Position numbers and translations under genes: made by a program
Assembly (NCBI GenBank): GCA_930367215.1
Contig: OV884057.1
Span: forward strand, 204,155,621-204,219,620
Length of the DNA: 64,000 nucleotides
DNA from: Pollenia angustigena
Taxonomy: Eukaryota > Arthropoda > Insecta > Diptera > Polleniidae
Direction of reading: 5' to 3'
The notes under the pieces: model-generated
What the model saw: the letters and a program-made list of their open reading frames with translations, nothing else
Told to the model about the DNA's origin: nothing
Databases searched by the model: none
Shown: positions 22,445 to 34,089 of the stretch, piece by piece
How positions within the stretch are numbered: the stretch's first letter is position 1
Layout of the letters: each line of letters starts with the position of its first letter

Positions 22445-22790
22445 CGTTAAACATTATTGAGAATATTTTCCAAAAATGTACTTTTTTTTAGGAAGTTTTC
22501 CAAAAATGTACAATTTTATAGGAAGTTTTCCAAAGATTTACAATTTTATAGAAAATTTTCCAAAAACTTTTTATACAAAAGTTTCCATAAATTTATAATT
22601 TTATTGGATGTTTCTAAAAATTTACTATTTTATAAAAAAAATTTCAAAAATTTACTATTTTATACACAAAATTTCAAAAATTTATATTTTATACACAAAA
22701 TTTCAAAAATTTATATATTTTAAGAAATTTTTCCTAAAATTTACAAGTTTTTAAGAAACTATCAAAGTACATAATTTTTGGGAATACAAA
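22445..22790. repeat. 30-bp tandem repeat with TTTTCC core
   Basis: Units such as GGAAGTTTTCCAAAAATGTA then CAATTTTATA recur every 30 bp (TTTTCC at 22,466, 22,496, 22,526 and 22,556). The TTTACTATTTTATA half resembles the TTTACTAATCTATA half of the 31-bp satellite, so I read it as a derived variant with a different core. An 88-codon frame through it is repetitive (SKNVLFYRKF repeated) and not a gene. Confidence 0.75.
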
Positions 22791-22804
22791 ATTTTGAATT
22801 AATG

Positions 22805-23998
22805 TTGTTATAACCACACCACAATAGTGGAGAGGGTATTATGCTGATGTGTGTAACGCCTTAAAATATAGGTCCTAGACCCTCCTTAAAGTATACCGAT
22901 CGACTCAGAATCACTTTCTGAGTCGAACTAACGGTGTCCGTCCGGCTGGCTGGCAGGCTGGCTGGCTGTCCATGTAACCTTGTGCGCAAAGTACAGGTCG
23001 TAATTTTGAAGTAATTTGATAAAATTTGGGTCATAGGTTCTGATTGGCACAAGGACCAAGCCTATTGAAAATGGGTCGAATCGTAGGACCACGAGGGAAG
23101 ATTGGGGGGAAATTTCTTCCTCTCAGAAACTATCAAACCGATTTTAATGAAATTTAAAACACAGATAGAACAAAGCGCTCGCATAATTTCTTTCAAGGAA
23201 AAAATTAAGTTGGATTAATTTTGTAGTATATTTTTATTTTTCATTTTTGAATAAAAGTTTAATTTTTTTGTTAAATCTTCTGAAAATATATGTAAAATTA
23301 CTAAAATATGTATGAAGGTAAAAAGTGTCACGAGCGTAATGTCACGTGCGTAATTTACAATTTATTTTTTTCTTCGCCAAACCATTCATAGTTGCTTTTG
23401 AACAAAACATGATTATAAAGGCCCATTACTAGCCTTTATAAAAACATTTTTTCCGAAATAAAAACCTCATACAATTCACTTACTTTTGCACTTTTTCTTA
23501 CGGTCCTAAAAGGCACTTCTATTTTTGTCACGTGAGTAAGTCAACTTTGATTGCATGGCATTTGGGTACCCAGTGCTCAATTTACCATTATATATACTTT
23601 TTAGAAAGAACTCATCACAAACAATGTAACGATTCTAGAATTCATTCTAAAATTCCAATCCACTTTTATTTTTTTAATATTCAAACACAATAAAACGCGT
23701 GCAAATGTCGCGTGCATAACCAGAGAAACACAAAAGGTATTAATTTTTTAAAAAATAGGACCATGAGGGGAGATAGGGGCAGTTTCTGCCTCTCAAACCG
23801 ATTTTAATGAAAATAAAAACATAGATTTTCAAAAATAGGACCACAAGGGGAGGAAGTGGGCAATTTCTGCCGCTCACATAGCGTTTATAAACATAGATAA
23901 ATCCATATTTATATGGACACATAAGCATGATGTGTTTTTAAATACTGTTGTGTAGGGTATCATATGGTCGGGCTTGGCCGACTATACTTTCTTACTTG
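22805..23998 (-). mobile_element. DINE-1/INE-1-like repeat, copy D (most complete)
   Basis: The left end has the hairpin CCACAATAGTGG plus GAGGGTATTATGCTGATG. The right end has GGGTATCATATGGTCGGGCT, TGGCCGACTATACTTTC and TTACTTGTTTT, containing the GTCGGGC..GGCCGAC stem. The family's GCTGGCTGTCCATGTAACC and TTGTGCGCAAAGTACAGG blocks lie at 22,950-23,005. A block of about 75 bp (AGGACCA.GAGGG.AGAT.GG, then CTCTCA, then ACCGATTTTAATGAAA) occurs three times, at about 23,087, 23,758 and 23,839. No coding sequence is present. Confidence 0.7.
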
Positions 23999-24000
23999 TT

Positions 24001-24245
24001 TTTTTATAAGTTCGATATTGTTACAAGAAAAGCTGTTGCCTTTAATTATAATTCGCTTTGCAGTTTTTTTTGTATGATATCTTAAGTTTTTCTAAAAATA
24101 TTTTGGATGAAGTTTCCTGATGAACTGGCCTAAGCAGCCATTGAAATGCGCATAGGAATAGCATATCCCATCAACAATAAATTTCAGTGTATTTATCAAG
24201 AACAAAAATTGGGAATTAAGCACGACAAACGTAATTTTGTTAATT
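24001..24245. repeat. Dispersed repeat shared with 47.49-47.71 kb
   Basis: GATGAAGTTTCCTGATGAAC, TGGCCTAAGCAGCCATTGAA and ATGCGCATAGGAATAGC reappear on the opposite strand at 47,560-47,640. GGGAATTAAGCACGA likewise reappears at the other end (about 47,499-47,513). About 240 bp is shared. Both copies border satellite blocks. Family unknown; no coding sequence. Confidence 0.7.
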
Positions 24246-24249
24246 TTAA

Positions 24250-24540
24250 AAGAAGTTAAAAAAAAATTACTAGTTTATAGGAAATTTTGCAAAAATGTAC
24301 TATTTTATAGGACTTTAGCAAAAATCTTCTACTATTTTATAAGAAATTAAGACAACATTTTTGTTAAATTTCCTATTTTACAAAACATAGGAAGTTTTCC
24401 AAATAATTTAAAGTTTGCTATTTTATAGCAAATTTGCATATTATGGGAAATGTTCTACCAAATACAAAATTAATGGAAATTCCCTTTTTATAGGAAATTT
24501 TTCAAATTCGCCATTTTATAGAAAGTTGTTCTAAATTTGC
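24250..24540. repeat. 30-bp tandem repeat, TTTTGC/TTTTCC variant, block 2
   Basis: Diverged units of TTTATAGGAAATTTTGCAAA then AATGTACTAT follow directly on the dispersed repeat. The period is about 30 bp, as at 22.45-22.79 kb. Confidence 0.65.
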
Positions 24541-24893
24541 TTGTGGTGGTTTTGGCAGTCAACCCAATTAAAACAAAAATAGTTTTTAAATTTAGCAGAA
24601 TGATACAGTTGATTGTGAACTTTTAACTTTGTTAATCAAATTAACATATTTTAAGTTGATGTAAAATTTAAATGTGAAATAAAAAAAACTGCAGAAGTAA
24701 AATGAAATAAAATATCTTATGACAAAATTTAAGACTATTTAGTGGGGGTTTTGGGGATGAAAAAAAAATTTTCTCGCCGATTTTTGGGGATAAGAGTTTA
24801 AAATTTTAAATTTTAAAAACATCTGACTACACTGTCTGTTGCTGCTATTTTTACATGTGTTTGTTTGTATCTATGAACTGTGGTGAATTGGTT
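24541..24893. other. AT-rich spacer
   Basis: No gene or repeat boundary was recognised. Confidence 0.4.
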
Positions 24894-25074
24894 TGTATAA
24901 TCAGCGTTGCCATTTGTCAAGACTTCCCTTTTTTTGCAAGTTTTTTGAGATGCCAAAAAGCTTTTAATTTATTTAAAGTTTTTCATAAATACATAAAGTT
25001 TTTCAAGTTTTTAGTATGTAAGTTTTGGAAGTTTAAAAAAAATTGATGTAAACAATAATACTTACCTTAAAAAT

Positions 25075-25514
25075 CCCAAAGATATTTACTTAGGTGCTGA
25101 AGTAATTTCAGCACTAGCTTCATATAAATTATCTGAAGATGAGGAAACAGTCTTAAAGGTTCATTGTTTAAAGTTTTATTTTGAACTTTTCAATGGATTG
25201 TAAAAAAGGTTCGATTTTGATAAGAATCTTTTAACGTAATAAAAGGTTACCAAAAAAGTATTGCTCAATTATATGCTATTCTCCCAAATGTTGTAGATGT
25301 AAGTGATATTCACTTTGATTTTTCGGAACATAATTTACAAAAACAGCAAAATATTGAGAGTTTTTGGGAGGATGTATTTAAAGTAAGACGATGTGATAAG
25401 TCCAAAATTTTTCCATATTTAAAAAAATTTGTTTATTCAATTTGTCGTTACCAATATCTACAGCAAATGTAGAGCGTATTTCCTCAAAAACTAATTTAAA
25501 CAAAAATAGTGTTA
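25075..25514 (+). pseudogene. hAT transposase, C-terminal part (before nested MITE)
   Basis: The plus-strand frame DIYLGAEVISALASYKLSED continues to CLKFYFELFNGL-stop. After a frameshift comes an open run from AQLYAILPNVVDVSD to FWEDVFKVRRCDKSKIF. A further shift gives LPISTANVERISSKTNLNK, the hAT dimerisation-region signature (S.A.VER.FS). N-terminal BED finger and most of the catalytic domain are absent. The frame resumes after the MITE. Confidence 0.85.
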
Positions 25515-26146
25515 AGGCGCCCGTACACGACATGTATTTGTCATCTGACATGTCAAATTTTCAAGTCACATGTAATTGTTCATGTCTGTCAAAATTGCTG
25601 TTTTACATAAGGTATATAATATTCGGTCACAAACGGACATGTAATTTGCTTCTGACATTGTCTCTGTTTTTTTCGCATTGTTATTGCAGAAACCAAAGTA
25701 GTTCTCGGTTTCAAAATAGCTTGCTGCCGCCACGAAAATATTTATTTGCGTCGTAAAATAATTTAGCCATCTTAACATTTTTTCTTTATTTTAAAGATAC
25801 CAATTTAGAATTTTATAATGAAACGGTTTTTATGTATATATTTACATAAATTATATTCAATGGTGAAATGAGCATACATATCTTGGTATTGTAAAATATT
25901 AACTTCAGCCGGCTAATGATTCCGTCAATAGTTGACGCCGCTGCCAGTTTCTTCCCGGCATATATTTCTGATGTTAGATGGTTTGTCAGAAGAAAATAGA
26001 GCACGCTCTAATTGAAATTTTGTCAGATGACTTTGCGTCTGACTTTTACAGAAGCAAAGTTAAAAAGGTAACACACGACATGTATGTGTTTTGCAGTGGG
26101 AAATTTGACATGTCAGATGACAAAAACATGTCGTCTATATGCTCCT
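25515..26146. mobile_element. Harbinger-like MITE inside the hAT transposase
   Basis: The inverted ends are AGGCGCCCGTACACGACATG and AGGAGCATATAGACGACATG, followed by mirrored CATCTGACATGTCAAATTT. Both are flanked by TTA (25,512-25,514 and 26,147-26,149). It sits between codons of the hAT transposase, which continues cleanly on the far side, so the insertion came after the hAT. The interior has no transposase. Confidence 0.82.
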
Positions 26147-26226
26147 TTAGAAACAAATTAGAAGTACCAACTTTATGTGGTAATTCACGAACAAAAGACA
26201 AAAAGAAATGGCTAATTTATAATTAA
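26147..26226 (+). pseudogene. hAT transposase, last codons (after nested MITE)
   Basis: RNKLEVPTLCGNSRTKDKKK followed by WLIYN and a stop continues the frame from 25,514 (...NLNKNSVK | RNKLEV...). It matches the usual end of a hAT transposase. The stop at about 26,224 would be the native one. Confidence 0.75.
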
Positions 26227-26382
26227 TTATTTTTATATCTGTAAATAAAATGAATTCCTAATACATTTTGGTATTTTCTTTTAAAAATTTGGCACTTTTG
26301 AAAAAAAAGTTTCATCTTTCGCAAGTTTTTTTTTCTGAGGTAAGATTTTTTTTTTTTAATATATGGTAACGCTGGGTATAAT

Positions 26383-27261
26383 CATATACATGATGGTTTT
26401 GTTATTGTTTAGTTGTTTTTGTTGTTGAATTGTAAATGGTCGTGCACAGACGAGATTAGTTTTTAAGCGAACAATATATTTTCTATCAATCACACACAAT
26501 ACAAAAAATTAACACGACAATTCGAATAAAATTGTTCAAAATCATATGAAAGTACACAAACAAGTTTTTTTGTAAAATTTTTCTACACTGCGTTCGTACT
26601 TATTGTGGTAGAACCACAATACAAAGTACGTATCATTAAGTCCGAAAATTAGGAAACTTAATCAAATAATTGTTTTGCGCCAATATTGTGCAGATTAAAA
26701 AAATGCATATGACGTCTTTTTAAAGATAATATGACAACAAACTTTCAATATCTGAAATTCACACTCGCTGGGATATTTTAGATCTAAGATTACGCAGCTG
26801 GAGGCTCCCCTGAGACACGTCAGCAGGGACCATCACATAAACGTGGATACAAAACGGTTACAATAACTTATAAAGAACCTATGGCTGGATGGAAAGTTAA
26901 ACAAAATGATTTTCAATCGTGTAGGGAATCTCTTGAAAAGCGTTTTTGATCGTCGACATGCACATTTTTTATTCGTAGAAGGGACAAACTGTTACACAAG
27001 CTAGAGGAATCAGCTGTGAGATACTTCCACAACACAGCAAAAGACGCTTAAATTAATCGAAGAGGGAATCGTTTGAGATGTGTGTAAAGATTATCTAACG
27101 AGTCTTTCAATAAGCGTACCAAGAATCATATAAGACTTACGTAGGGATACAACTCGTGAAATGGTCAACAGTTTAACGAAAGTCTAGGTTCATACTATGA
27201 AAGTTTTCTTTTAGAAAGTCTGGGTTTATTGGTGAAAGGGGAAGAGAACACGCTATTCTTC
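26383..27261. other. Unassigned region with possible coding remnants
   Basis: A hairpin TTGTGGTAGAACCACAA lies at about 26,603-26,619. Around 26,830-27,060 a plus frame reads in pieces (LWLDGKLNKMIFNRVGNLL, then RRHAHFLFVEGTN) broken by stops. The GC content is higher than nearby, so it may be a decayed gene or element. No family was recognised. Confidence 0.25.
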
Positions 27262-27269
27262 TCTCCGCT

Positions 27270-27530
27270 CAAGGTATATTTATAGCAGGTAGTCTCGAAA
27301 AGCCAGCTGGTTATTTTTTATTTGCTTGTTTTGTGATACAAACTGTCAAAAATTGTATAGTAAACAAGTAAACAAGTTTTTTGTCTTTATCTTTTGTTTT
27401 TTTTTTTGTGTCTTTTCAACCCCTTTGCTGTTTGACAGTTCGTATCACAAAACAACAATAAAAAGCCCTGTTGTATGTTTTATTGTTCAATTGTTGTAAT
27501 CTCGCGGCTACCTGCTATAAATATACCTTG
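27270..27530. mobile_element. hAT-type MITE with perfect 8-bp duplication
   Basis: The 23-bp perfect TIRs begin CAAGGTATATTTATAGCAGG. They are flanked by TCTCCGCT on both sides (27,262-27,269 and 27,531-27,538). A second internal inverted pair (TTTTGTGATACAAACTGTCA and its mirror TTTGACAGTTCGTATCACAAAA) lies inside. There is no coding sequence. An 8-bp duplication fits hAT, though P-type elements also make 8 bp. Confidence 0.85.
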
Positions 27531-27539
27531 TCTCCGCTC

Positions 27540-28545
27540 TTACATGTTAGCATGTTCTTTACCCCTCTCACTATTACACTCAGAAATTAAAAAAAAAAAC
27601 TTTCATAATGTGATCCCAAACCAAGACGAATTCATAAAGGTGACATTTTCCAGTCATCTGTTTATTGTTTATTTTTTTGTGTGTATACTGAATGTCATGC
27701 TTTGTTTACATTTTGTGAAAAAATTAATTAAAATTTAAAATTCAATAAAAATTTAAATAGTTGAAAAAAAAACTTATTTAAATTATATAAAACAAAAAAT
27801 GTGAAAAAAATATAAACACAAGAAATTGATGATGCGTAAGGAATAAGTGGAGCCACAATTAATTTGCAATTGAGGAGTTTCTTAAGCAATTGTGTATATA
27901 TTATTAACAAAAAAATTTCCTTTTTTATATTTTCAACAAATATTTTTGACATTCACTCTAACTTTTTACAAAAACAAAATACATAGTATTTTTCAATAAA
28001 AAGGGATAGCTAGCATAACTCTATCTCATGATGCGGTCACCTTTATAAATTCGCCTTGTCCCAAACAAAGATTAACAAAGTGTAACATTGTTGATTTGGT
28101 ACTCTTGAAATAATCATGAAAACATTTTGCATCGTCAGAAAGGGTCTAAAAAATTAATAATAAAAAAGTAGATGTTTTTGTTATTGTTACTTCTTAGATC
28201 ATCATCCGAAGATTCTTTAAGGAGTTGTATATTAAACACAACAGCCTATGCTTACTGGGATGAATCATTTGTTTTTTGAAACTGTGCATGTATTGGTTTT
28301 GTGCTGCTTGTGCGGGGTTGAAGCCGGCTGAAACTTTACGCCAACAAAAAACCATTCCTTTCACCTCGCTTGCTAACAAACTGCCATTTAATGCCAGCAT
28401 AATTAGTCACGTGTGTGCACGGCCAGTATGCAGACAATTACTTAAAACATTCGTTTGCGAGACTTGGTCGTAAAATGGATTAATGCGAACATTTAAAAGA
28501 AAAATTAGTCAAATAGATGGAGCCGTTTTTTGATTTTATTTAATT
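27540..28545. other. Unassigned region
   Basis: No gene was recognised. A slightly GC-richer patch at 28,270-28,480 is open on both strands (65-68 codons) but shows no domain. Its two overlapping opposite-strand frames argue against coding. Confidence 0.3.
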
Positions 28546-28798
28546 CAAGAAAGTGGGCGTAAAAGTGGGCGGGGCAAAATTTTATTTTCGTATAAATCTA
28601 AGTTGGGCCATGGTGATCATTTTAAAGAAAAAATCGTCCAAATTATTTAAATGTCATTGGTGGTGCAATATGAAAATTAGATTTTGCCACGCCCCTCCGC
28701 CCGCAGACCGAAAATCAAAAATCAGACTTCACAGTGTCACCCGCCTGAATATTCGTAAGATTCCCTGAAAAACACACATCCTGTTTTATATATATAGA
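28546..28798 (-). mobile_element. Helitron-like 5' end on the minus strand (partial)
   Basis: Read on the minus strand from 28,798 it starts TCTATATATATAAAACAGGA then TGTGTG, the same TC-TATATA style as the Helitron at 3,620. A (GATA)n-like AGATAGATAGATAGA tract lies just outside. The body has repeated GTGGGCG words. I could not find the CTAG/hairpin end to the left, so the element is partial or the call is wrong. Confidence 0.4.
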
Positions 28799-28814
28799 AG
28801 ATAGATAGATAGAT

Positions 28815-30229
28815 TTACTTAAATTTGGTATTTCGTAGAAAGTTCTCCAAAATTGTATAGCTAGTTTTTCTTTAATCTTGCAGCTTTACAATAACTTTTG
28901 TTAAAAATTTAATTTTTTTAAGCAAATTTTGCTGATAATTTGCTTTTTTCTATTTATTGCTAAAAATAATAAATACAATTTTAAGCAAATTTTGCGAAAA
29001 GTTTGTTGTTATTCATCGTAAAAATTGAAAACTTTGTTAAAGAAAAACTACTAAATTGCAATCATTTGAAATAAGAGGTTCGAAATATTCTCTGCAAAAA
29101 TTATTCTTTTTTTAATGTTCATTTAAAAAAAAATTGATAGTAAAAAATTCTAAAATAAATAAAAACTTAAATATTTCTAATGATTTGATATCACGCATCT
29201 ATTTCTCTGACTAATGGCGCTGCGGCTGCTAAAATTTACTGCCATTGGCTAACTGACTGACTGAACGACTGGCAAAATCAATTCCATTACATAAAAACTA
29301 TTTCATAACATTTAGAGACGTTGCATGAAGCAGAAAACAATAACGACAATTTTTTGTTTTTTAATATTTGTAGATTCGAGTGTCTGTCTCTAGGTCTAGT
29401 GGTAGCCAGCAAGCCAGCCGACCTGCCTGTCTATTTGCCCGACTAGTCGATTTTTTTTCTAGTCGTTAAATGTAAATGATATCGTAGTACATCTCATCAA
29501 CATCATGTCATATTATATTGTATATACGAGTATGTGCCATCATCATCATTGTAGTGATGAGTTTTTATATCTGGTGGATGGAGACAAGACGACACGTCTA
29601 CCAAAGCTGTATGACGTTTACTAGAGAATAACAGCAACAAAATTACTAAAGCGTGTACTAGAATAATAGCAATTCATTGCCTGTATATTTGCAAAAATCA
29701 TCAGCAAAAATCAGAACTATCAACATATGAATTCCACTAAGATGAAAAAATTCTTGCCAATAACCATAAAACAATTAAAGGGATCATTAATTGTTTATTT
29801 TTTCCTAGTTTTCAGTCTACCTGTTGTAAAGATATAAATCTTTCAAAGCTCTTGGTCTCGCTCATTGGCAGACATCTTTACCAATACATATGCCTATGAA
29901 TATAAGTGTCTCATCAAATTCCTTCCTCGCCCTTTTTTATAACCCTCAGAATTCCAATAAGTGTTTTTTTTTTTTTTAATTTTAAACTAAAAAATAGCTT
30001 TCCAGTTTTCATTACTAACCTTACAAACACTAAAATTGTATTTTTTTTTTTTTTTTGCTTTTATACTTTTTTGCCACTGATTTGTAATAGACACGCAAAG
30101 TACTCGTAACAAACACGTAGTCACGTTATTAAAGTTTCATAGAAATTGTCTCGTCTATTGAAATTATAATCGTAGAAGAACAAACAGTTTTGTAATAGAC
30201 CCCAGCAAAATTTGTTTTTAACTCAACTT
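28815..30229. other. AT-rich region, nothing recognised
   Basis: It includes AAGCAAATTTTGC repeats (28,920-29,000) and T-runs at 29,960 and 30,040. A short pyrimidine/purine-mixed part at 29,380-29,460 has AGCCAGC/GCCTGTC words. No frame or element boundary was recognised. Confidence 0.35.
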
Positions 30230-31180
30230 AAAATTAATAAAAATGTTATCGATAACACACTCTAAAAGAACAAAGAAATATTAACGATAATTTCACTAAG
30301 CTATGCAAACCTTTTTACTGGACTCAAAGAAAATTATCGATAATTTTACTATACTAAAAAAACCAGCGAAACTTTAAAAAAAAGTTATCGATAGCTTGAT
30401 TATACAATAGAAAACATATCGATAGCTTTTATATTGTAAAAAAAGTGCTCTACAACTTTATTTTACTAAAGAATACTTTCGTTAAATTTATTCTAATGAA
30501 GAAAATATATCGATAAGCCACCTATAGCTTAGAAAATCTGTCGATAGTAAGATTATAGTGCAAAGAACGTCATCACTATACTAAAAAAAAATTATCAATT
30601 ACTTTACTGCTTTAAGGCAAAGTTATCGATTACTTTATTTTACTAGAAAAGAGATATATGTATACAGTAGTTTTGACTTAGCTGCCTTTTATTTACGTGC
30701 ACTTTTGACTTAACTGCACAAAATGGATAATTTTTGGCTTTATTCTTTATAATCCCATACAAATTCGTTTTTTAAGTGCACTTTCTTTACCTGCACATTT
30801 AAGATAAGTGCCCAAAATTTTTGGCATTTTAAAATTATTATCCCAGATGATGATACTCAAAGAGTATCGAAATATCGGTAATTTATTAAAATAAAATTTA
30901 TTTTCCATACTGGCCTCGAACTTGAAATAAAAGCATTTTTATTAATAACTTTTATATTTGTAAGAAAAGTTATCGATAACTAAAGTAAAGCAATTTTTCG
31001 ATAATCTTATAGTGTTAAGAAAATGTTCACTATACCAAAATATTATCGATTACTTTACCGTACAAAAGCAAAGTTATCGATAACTTTATTTTACTAAGAA
31101 AACGTTATCGATAACTAAACTATTTAAAAAAAAATTATTGATATCTTTAACATTTTAAAGGAATTTATCAAAAAGTTTTT
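30230..31180. repeat. 31-bp satellite, block 3 (interrupted)
   Basis: Diverged ATTATCGATAACTTTACTAT units occur at 30,230-30,660 and 30,940-31,170. The middle (30,660-30,920) is different sequence with repeated GACTTAACTGCAC/AAGTGCAC words, probably an insertion of unknown type. Confidence 0.75.
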
Positions 31181-31499
31181 TTTTTGTCATTAGCCTGTTC
31201 ACAAATCCAAGCTCTAACGACCAAGAAATTTTTGTTTTTAGTCAATATCTTCTTGAACATTTGTGCAGCTCGATTTGTAAAAGAATAAAACATGTTTTTA
31301 AAAACTGTTTTTTTTTTTTTGTTTGCCTTTCCTGAACCTTTGCGAATTTTGAGTTGTGACTGTTTAATGATTTAGTGTGCGATATGTCCTAAAACAAGAA
31401 GCGAAAACTATAATTATGAAAAGATTTTTAATAACTTTACTATGCAAAATAATCGATTACTTTACAATAGCAACAATACATTATTGCTTACTTTACTAT

Positions 31500-31670
31500 A
31501 ATAGTGTACCACCAATTAGAAGTTTTCTGGCATTACAAAAATCTATAAGTCGCTCACCGTTATCGTTTTGAGTGCCAATTCCATGTCTACCCATTTTATA
31601 TTCCAATGGTTCATTATCAGAGCCCGATTTAGAATTCATATCACCCATTATTAAAATAACATCACCATCG
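31500..31670 (-). pseudogene. RTE-type LINE endonuclease fragment
   Basis: The minus-strand frame of about 57 codons without a stop reads DGDVILIMGDMNSKSGSDNE, then YKMGRHGIG, then LIDFCNARKLLIGGTLL. The GD(M/F)N.K.G motif and the following GRHG.G and IGGTL blocks are the APE-type endonuclease of RTE-like non-LTR retrotransposons. Upstream and downstream parts are replaced by satellite. It may belong to the same family as the reverse transcriptase remains at 57.5-58.8 kb. Confidence 0.8.
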
Positions 31671-31679
31671 ATTACTTTA

Positions 31680-32110
31680 TTTTTTTAAGAAAAATTACTT
31701 TACCAAAGAAAAGCAATCGCTAAGCTTTCGGAGAAGTTAATGCCTACATATTTAAAGAAAATTTATCGATATTGATCTTAATTAAAAATGTGAGCAATAG
31801 CTTTAGTAATCTATAGAAAGGTTGTAGATATATTAACTACAGAAGTTATCGATAGCTTTACTATTTTATACAAAAGTTATAAGTTATTTGAATATTCTGT
31901 ATGAAAGTCATCGATAACTTTGCTAATAGATAAAACAATTATCGCTTACTTTATTAATGTGTAGAACCGTTCAATTCATTCAAAATTCTCACATTCGATT
32001 ACATTTTACCAGCTATAAAATTTTCTCTAGAATATTTATCGAAAGCAAAAATTTTACGATAGCAAAAATATTCTATAGAAAATTCATCTATAGCACAAAC
32101 ACTCTTTTCT
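31680..32110. repeat. 31-bp satellite, block 4
   Basis: Diverged units (AAAGTTATAAGTTATTTGAA, TCATCGATAACTTTGCTAAT) follow the endonuclease fragment. A few units also precede it at 31,425-31,500, so the LINE fragment sits inside the array. Confidence 0.75.
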
Positions 32111-34089
32111 TAACATTTTCCCCGTCATATTCATAAGTTTTTTAATAAAAAAAATTATAATGACTCATCTTTTCCTTATTTATAAGCTTAAAACGGTTAA
32201 CTGGGTTACTTAAATTACATTGAATATTTTATTGAAATATGGCTTACATTCCAGTACAGACATTTTTACAACAGCTGGTATATATTTACACTCATTTGCT
32301 TTTAAATATTTACTTATTCTTTCTAAATACATATTTACACATTCAAATGTCTCGTTATATTAAGTGTAAAAAAAAAACTTGCAAACAAACAAAACAATTC
32401 AAATGACGACAAAACGTAAAATTTTGTTGAATATTCTCAAGTTTCGTTAGGGAATTTTTTCTAGCGCATTTTATTTATTCTTTGGTCCGGGCTTTTGCCG
32501 GTTGAAATACTAACAGACATTTTGTTAATGAGAGTATTTGTATGTTTGTGTGGTAATAAATATTAATTACACATTCCACTACATACAGAGCCATATAAAT
32601 AAAAAAAAAAATAAAAAAAAATTACTGGCATTTTTTTGCATATGAGCATATTTTCATGATTTTTTACATCAATATATTTTCTACACAGCCACTTGTCGTC
32701 ATCATTCAGACAAAAAGAGATATAAAAGGGTATTGGGTAATATGGATGTGTATTGGTTAGTTGGGTTAGCATGATTGAGGAAATGGGGGACGATTATTGA
32801 CAGCTTAAATCAATTTTCCCATGTCAATAATAGACATTTTTGCAAAAGCGTTACAATTTCTCATGCAAATGTCATAATGACATTGATATAGAAACATAAA
32901 GTGTTTATGAATTTATGGATTTTCTTTCCAAACTTATAGAAAATTATTACACCTGTATTTGAAAGGTTTAAGTAACATAAAGATTTAAACAAATAAATTT
33001 AAATTTGGCTTTCGAATTGAAGAAAATTTAAAAAGGATTGGAAAATTTTACTTCAAAATACTGAGTTTTAATTATACTCAAGTTAATCTGTAGTTCAGTT
33101 TAAGTTAGTTTAACTGCTGGTCTAGTTAAGTTCTGGTTCAGACTTATCAGTTCTAGTTCAAAGCTAGTTGGGTTCTAGAATAGATCTAGTTTAGTTCTTA
33201 CTATAAGTTACATGGTCCATTGGATCAGTCCAATTTTTTTATATTTTTCCAGTAATTCTGGTCGTAATTGTGTCAATGGTGCATTGAAAATTAGCTTCCA
33301 ATGTTTCACTAGCTGCAAAAAAAAAGAATTTGTAAAATGGACGAAGCGCTCTATGAACTTCTAGAACATATTTATTTTTTCAAAGTAAATTTCAACAATT
33401 TAGAAACTTTGTTCTAGCGTTAAACGATCCATGATGAATTGAAAAACCTCCCTGAACAGAAATATCAACAGAGTTTGACATTCTCCGGTTTCAAACCATA
33501 GTTATCGATATCTTATGCAGGTAAACAACACTCGCTATTTTTTATATTAAAAGACAAACCATTAACACCACAATAACTCAACATTTTAAAACACAAATTA
33601 AAAAAGAATTGTTTGCATCAGTATTTGTTAAAAAAAAATTTTTGGTTAAAAAACTATAATAGAAAGAAATTCACTCACACTTACAGAAAATTATAATTGT
33701 GTTACGAAGGAAAGCCAGCAAACGTCAACAAAGAAACAACATTTGTGGCATTGACACAGGTTAGTTTTTCTTTAGTTCCACTTTTTTTTTCTTGTTTTTG
33801 AAGTTAGCAAAGGTTAAAGTGCAACTATGCAACCATAAGTTACACACACAAACACTCTTGCAAAAGGAATAGTAACCAAAACACCACAAAAAAAGCAAAC
33901 AAACGAAATTGTTACAGAAAAAGGTGGCAATCGTGACAAGTCAGAGTTGTTAACAATAAATTCTTATTTATTTTAAAATCTGGAAGTGACACAAACCAAA
34001 TAACGAAAATTTTTTTGAATTGTTGCAATAGCAAAGTTAACTTTTTTTTTAACATTTAAATAAATAAAAGTTTGAGCTTACTTCAATTT
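32111..34089. other. AT-rich region with a CTAGTT-rich minisatellite
   Basis: At 33,095-33,200 there is a degenerate run of AGTT/CTAGTT/GTTCTAG words. The rest shows no gene and no element boundary. ACACACAAACACTC-type words occur near 33,840. Confidence 0.4.

Larger units (their letters stand above)
24902..26374 (+). mobile_element. hAT element with decayed transposase and nested MITE
   Basis: The ends are CAGCGTTGCCAT (left) and ATGGTAACGCTG (right). They are flanked by TGTATAAT (24,894-24,901) and GGTATAAT (26,375-26,382), an 8-bp duplication with one mismatch, as hAT transposases make. It contains a hAT transposase pseudogene interrupted by a Harbinger-like MITE at 25,515-26,146. Without that insertion it would be about 840 bp, so it was already internally deleted. 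Confidence 0.85.

Noticed and set aside
22457..22723. 88-codon frame with repeated FYRKFSKN-like units
   Set aside because: It is a direct translation of the 30-bp tandem repeat, whose period divides by three. It is not a repeat protein.
24250..24540. Telomeric or centromeric satellite of known type
   Set aside because: The unit does not match any simple telomeric repeat, and blocks are short and interrupted. No basis for assigning a chromosomal position from this window alone.
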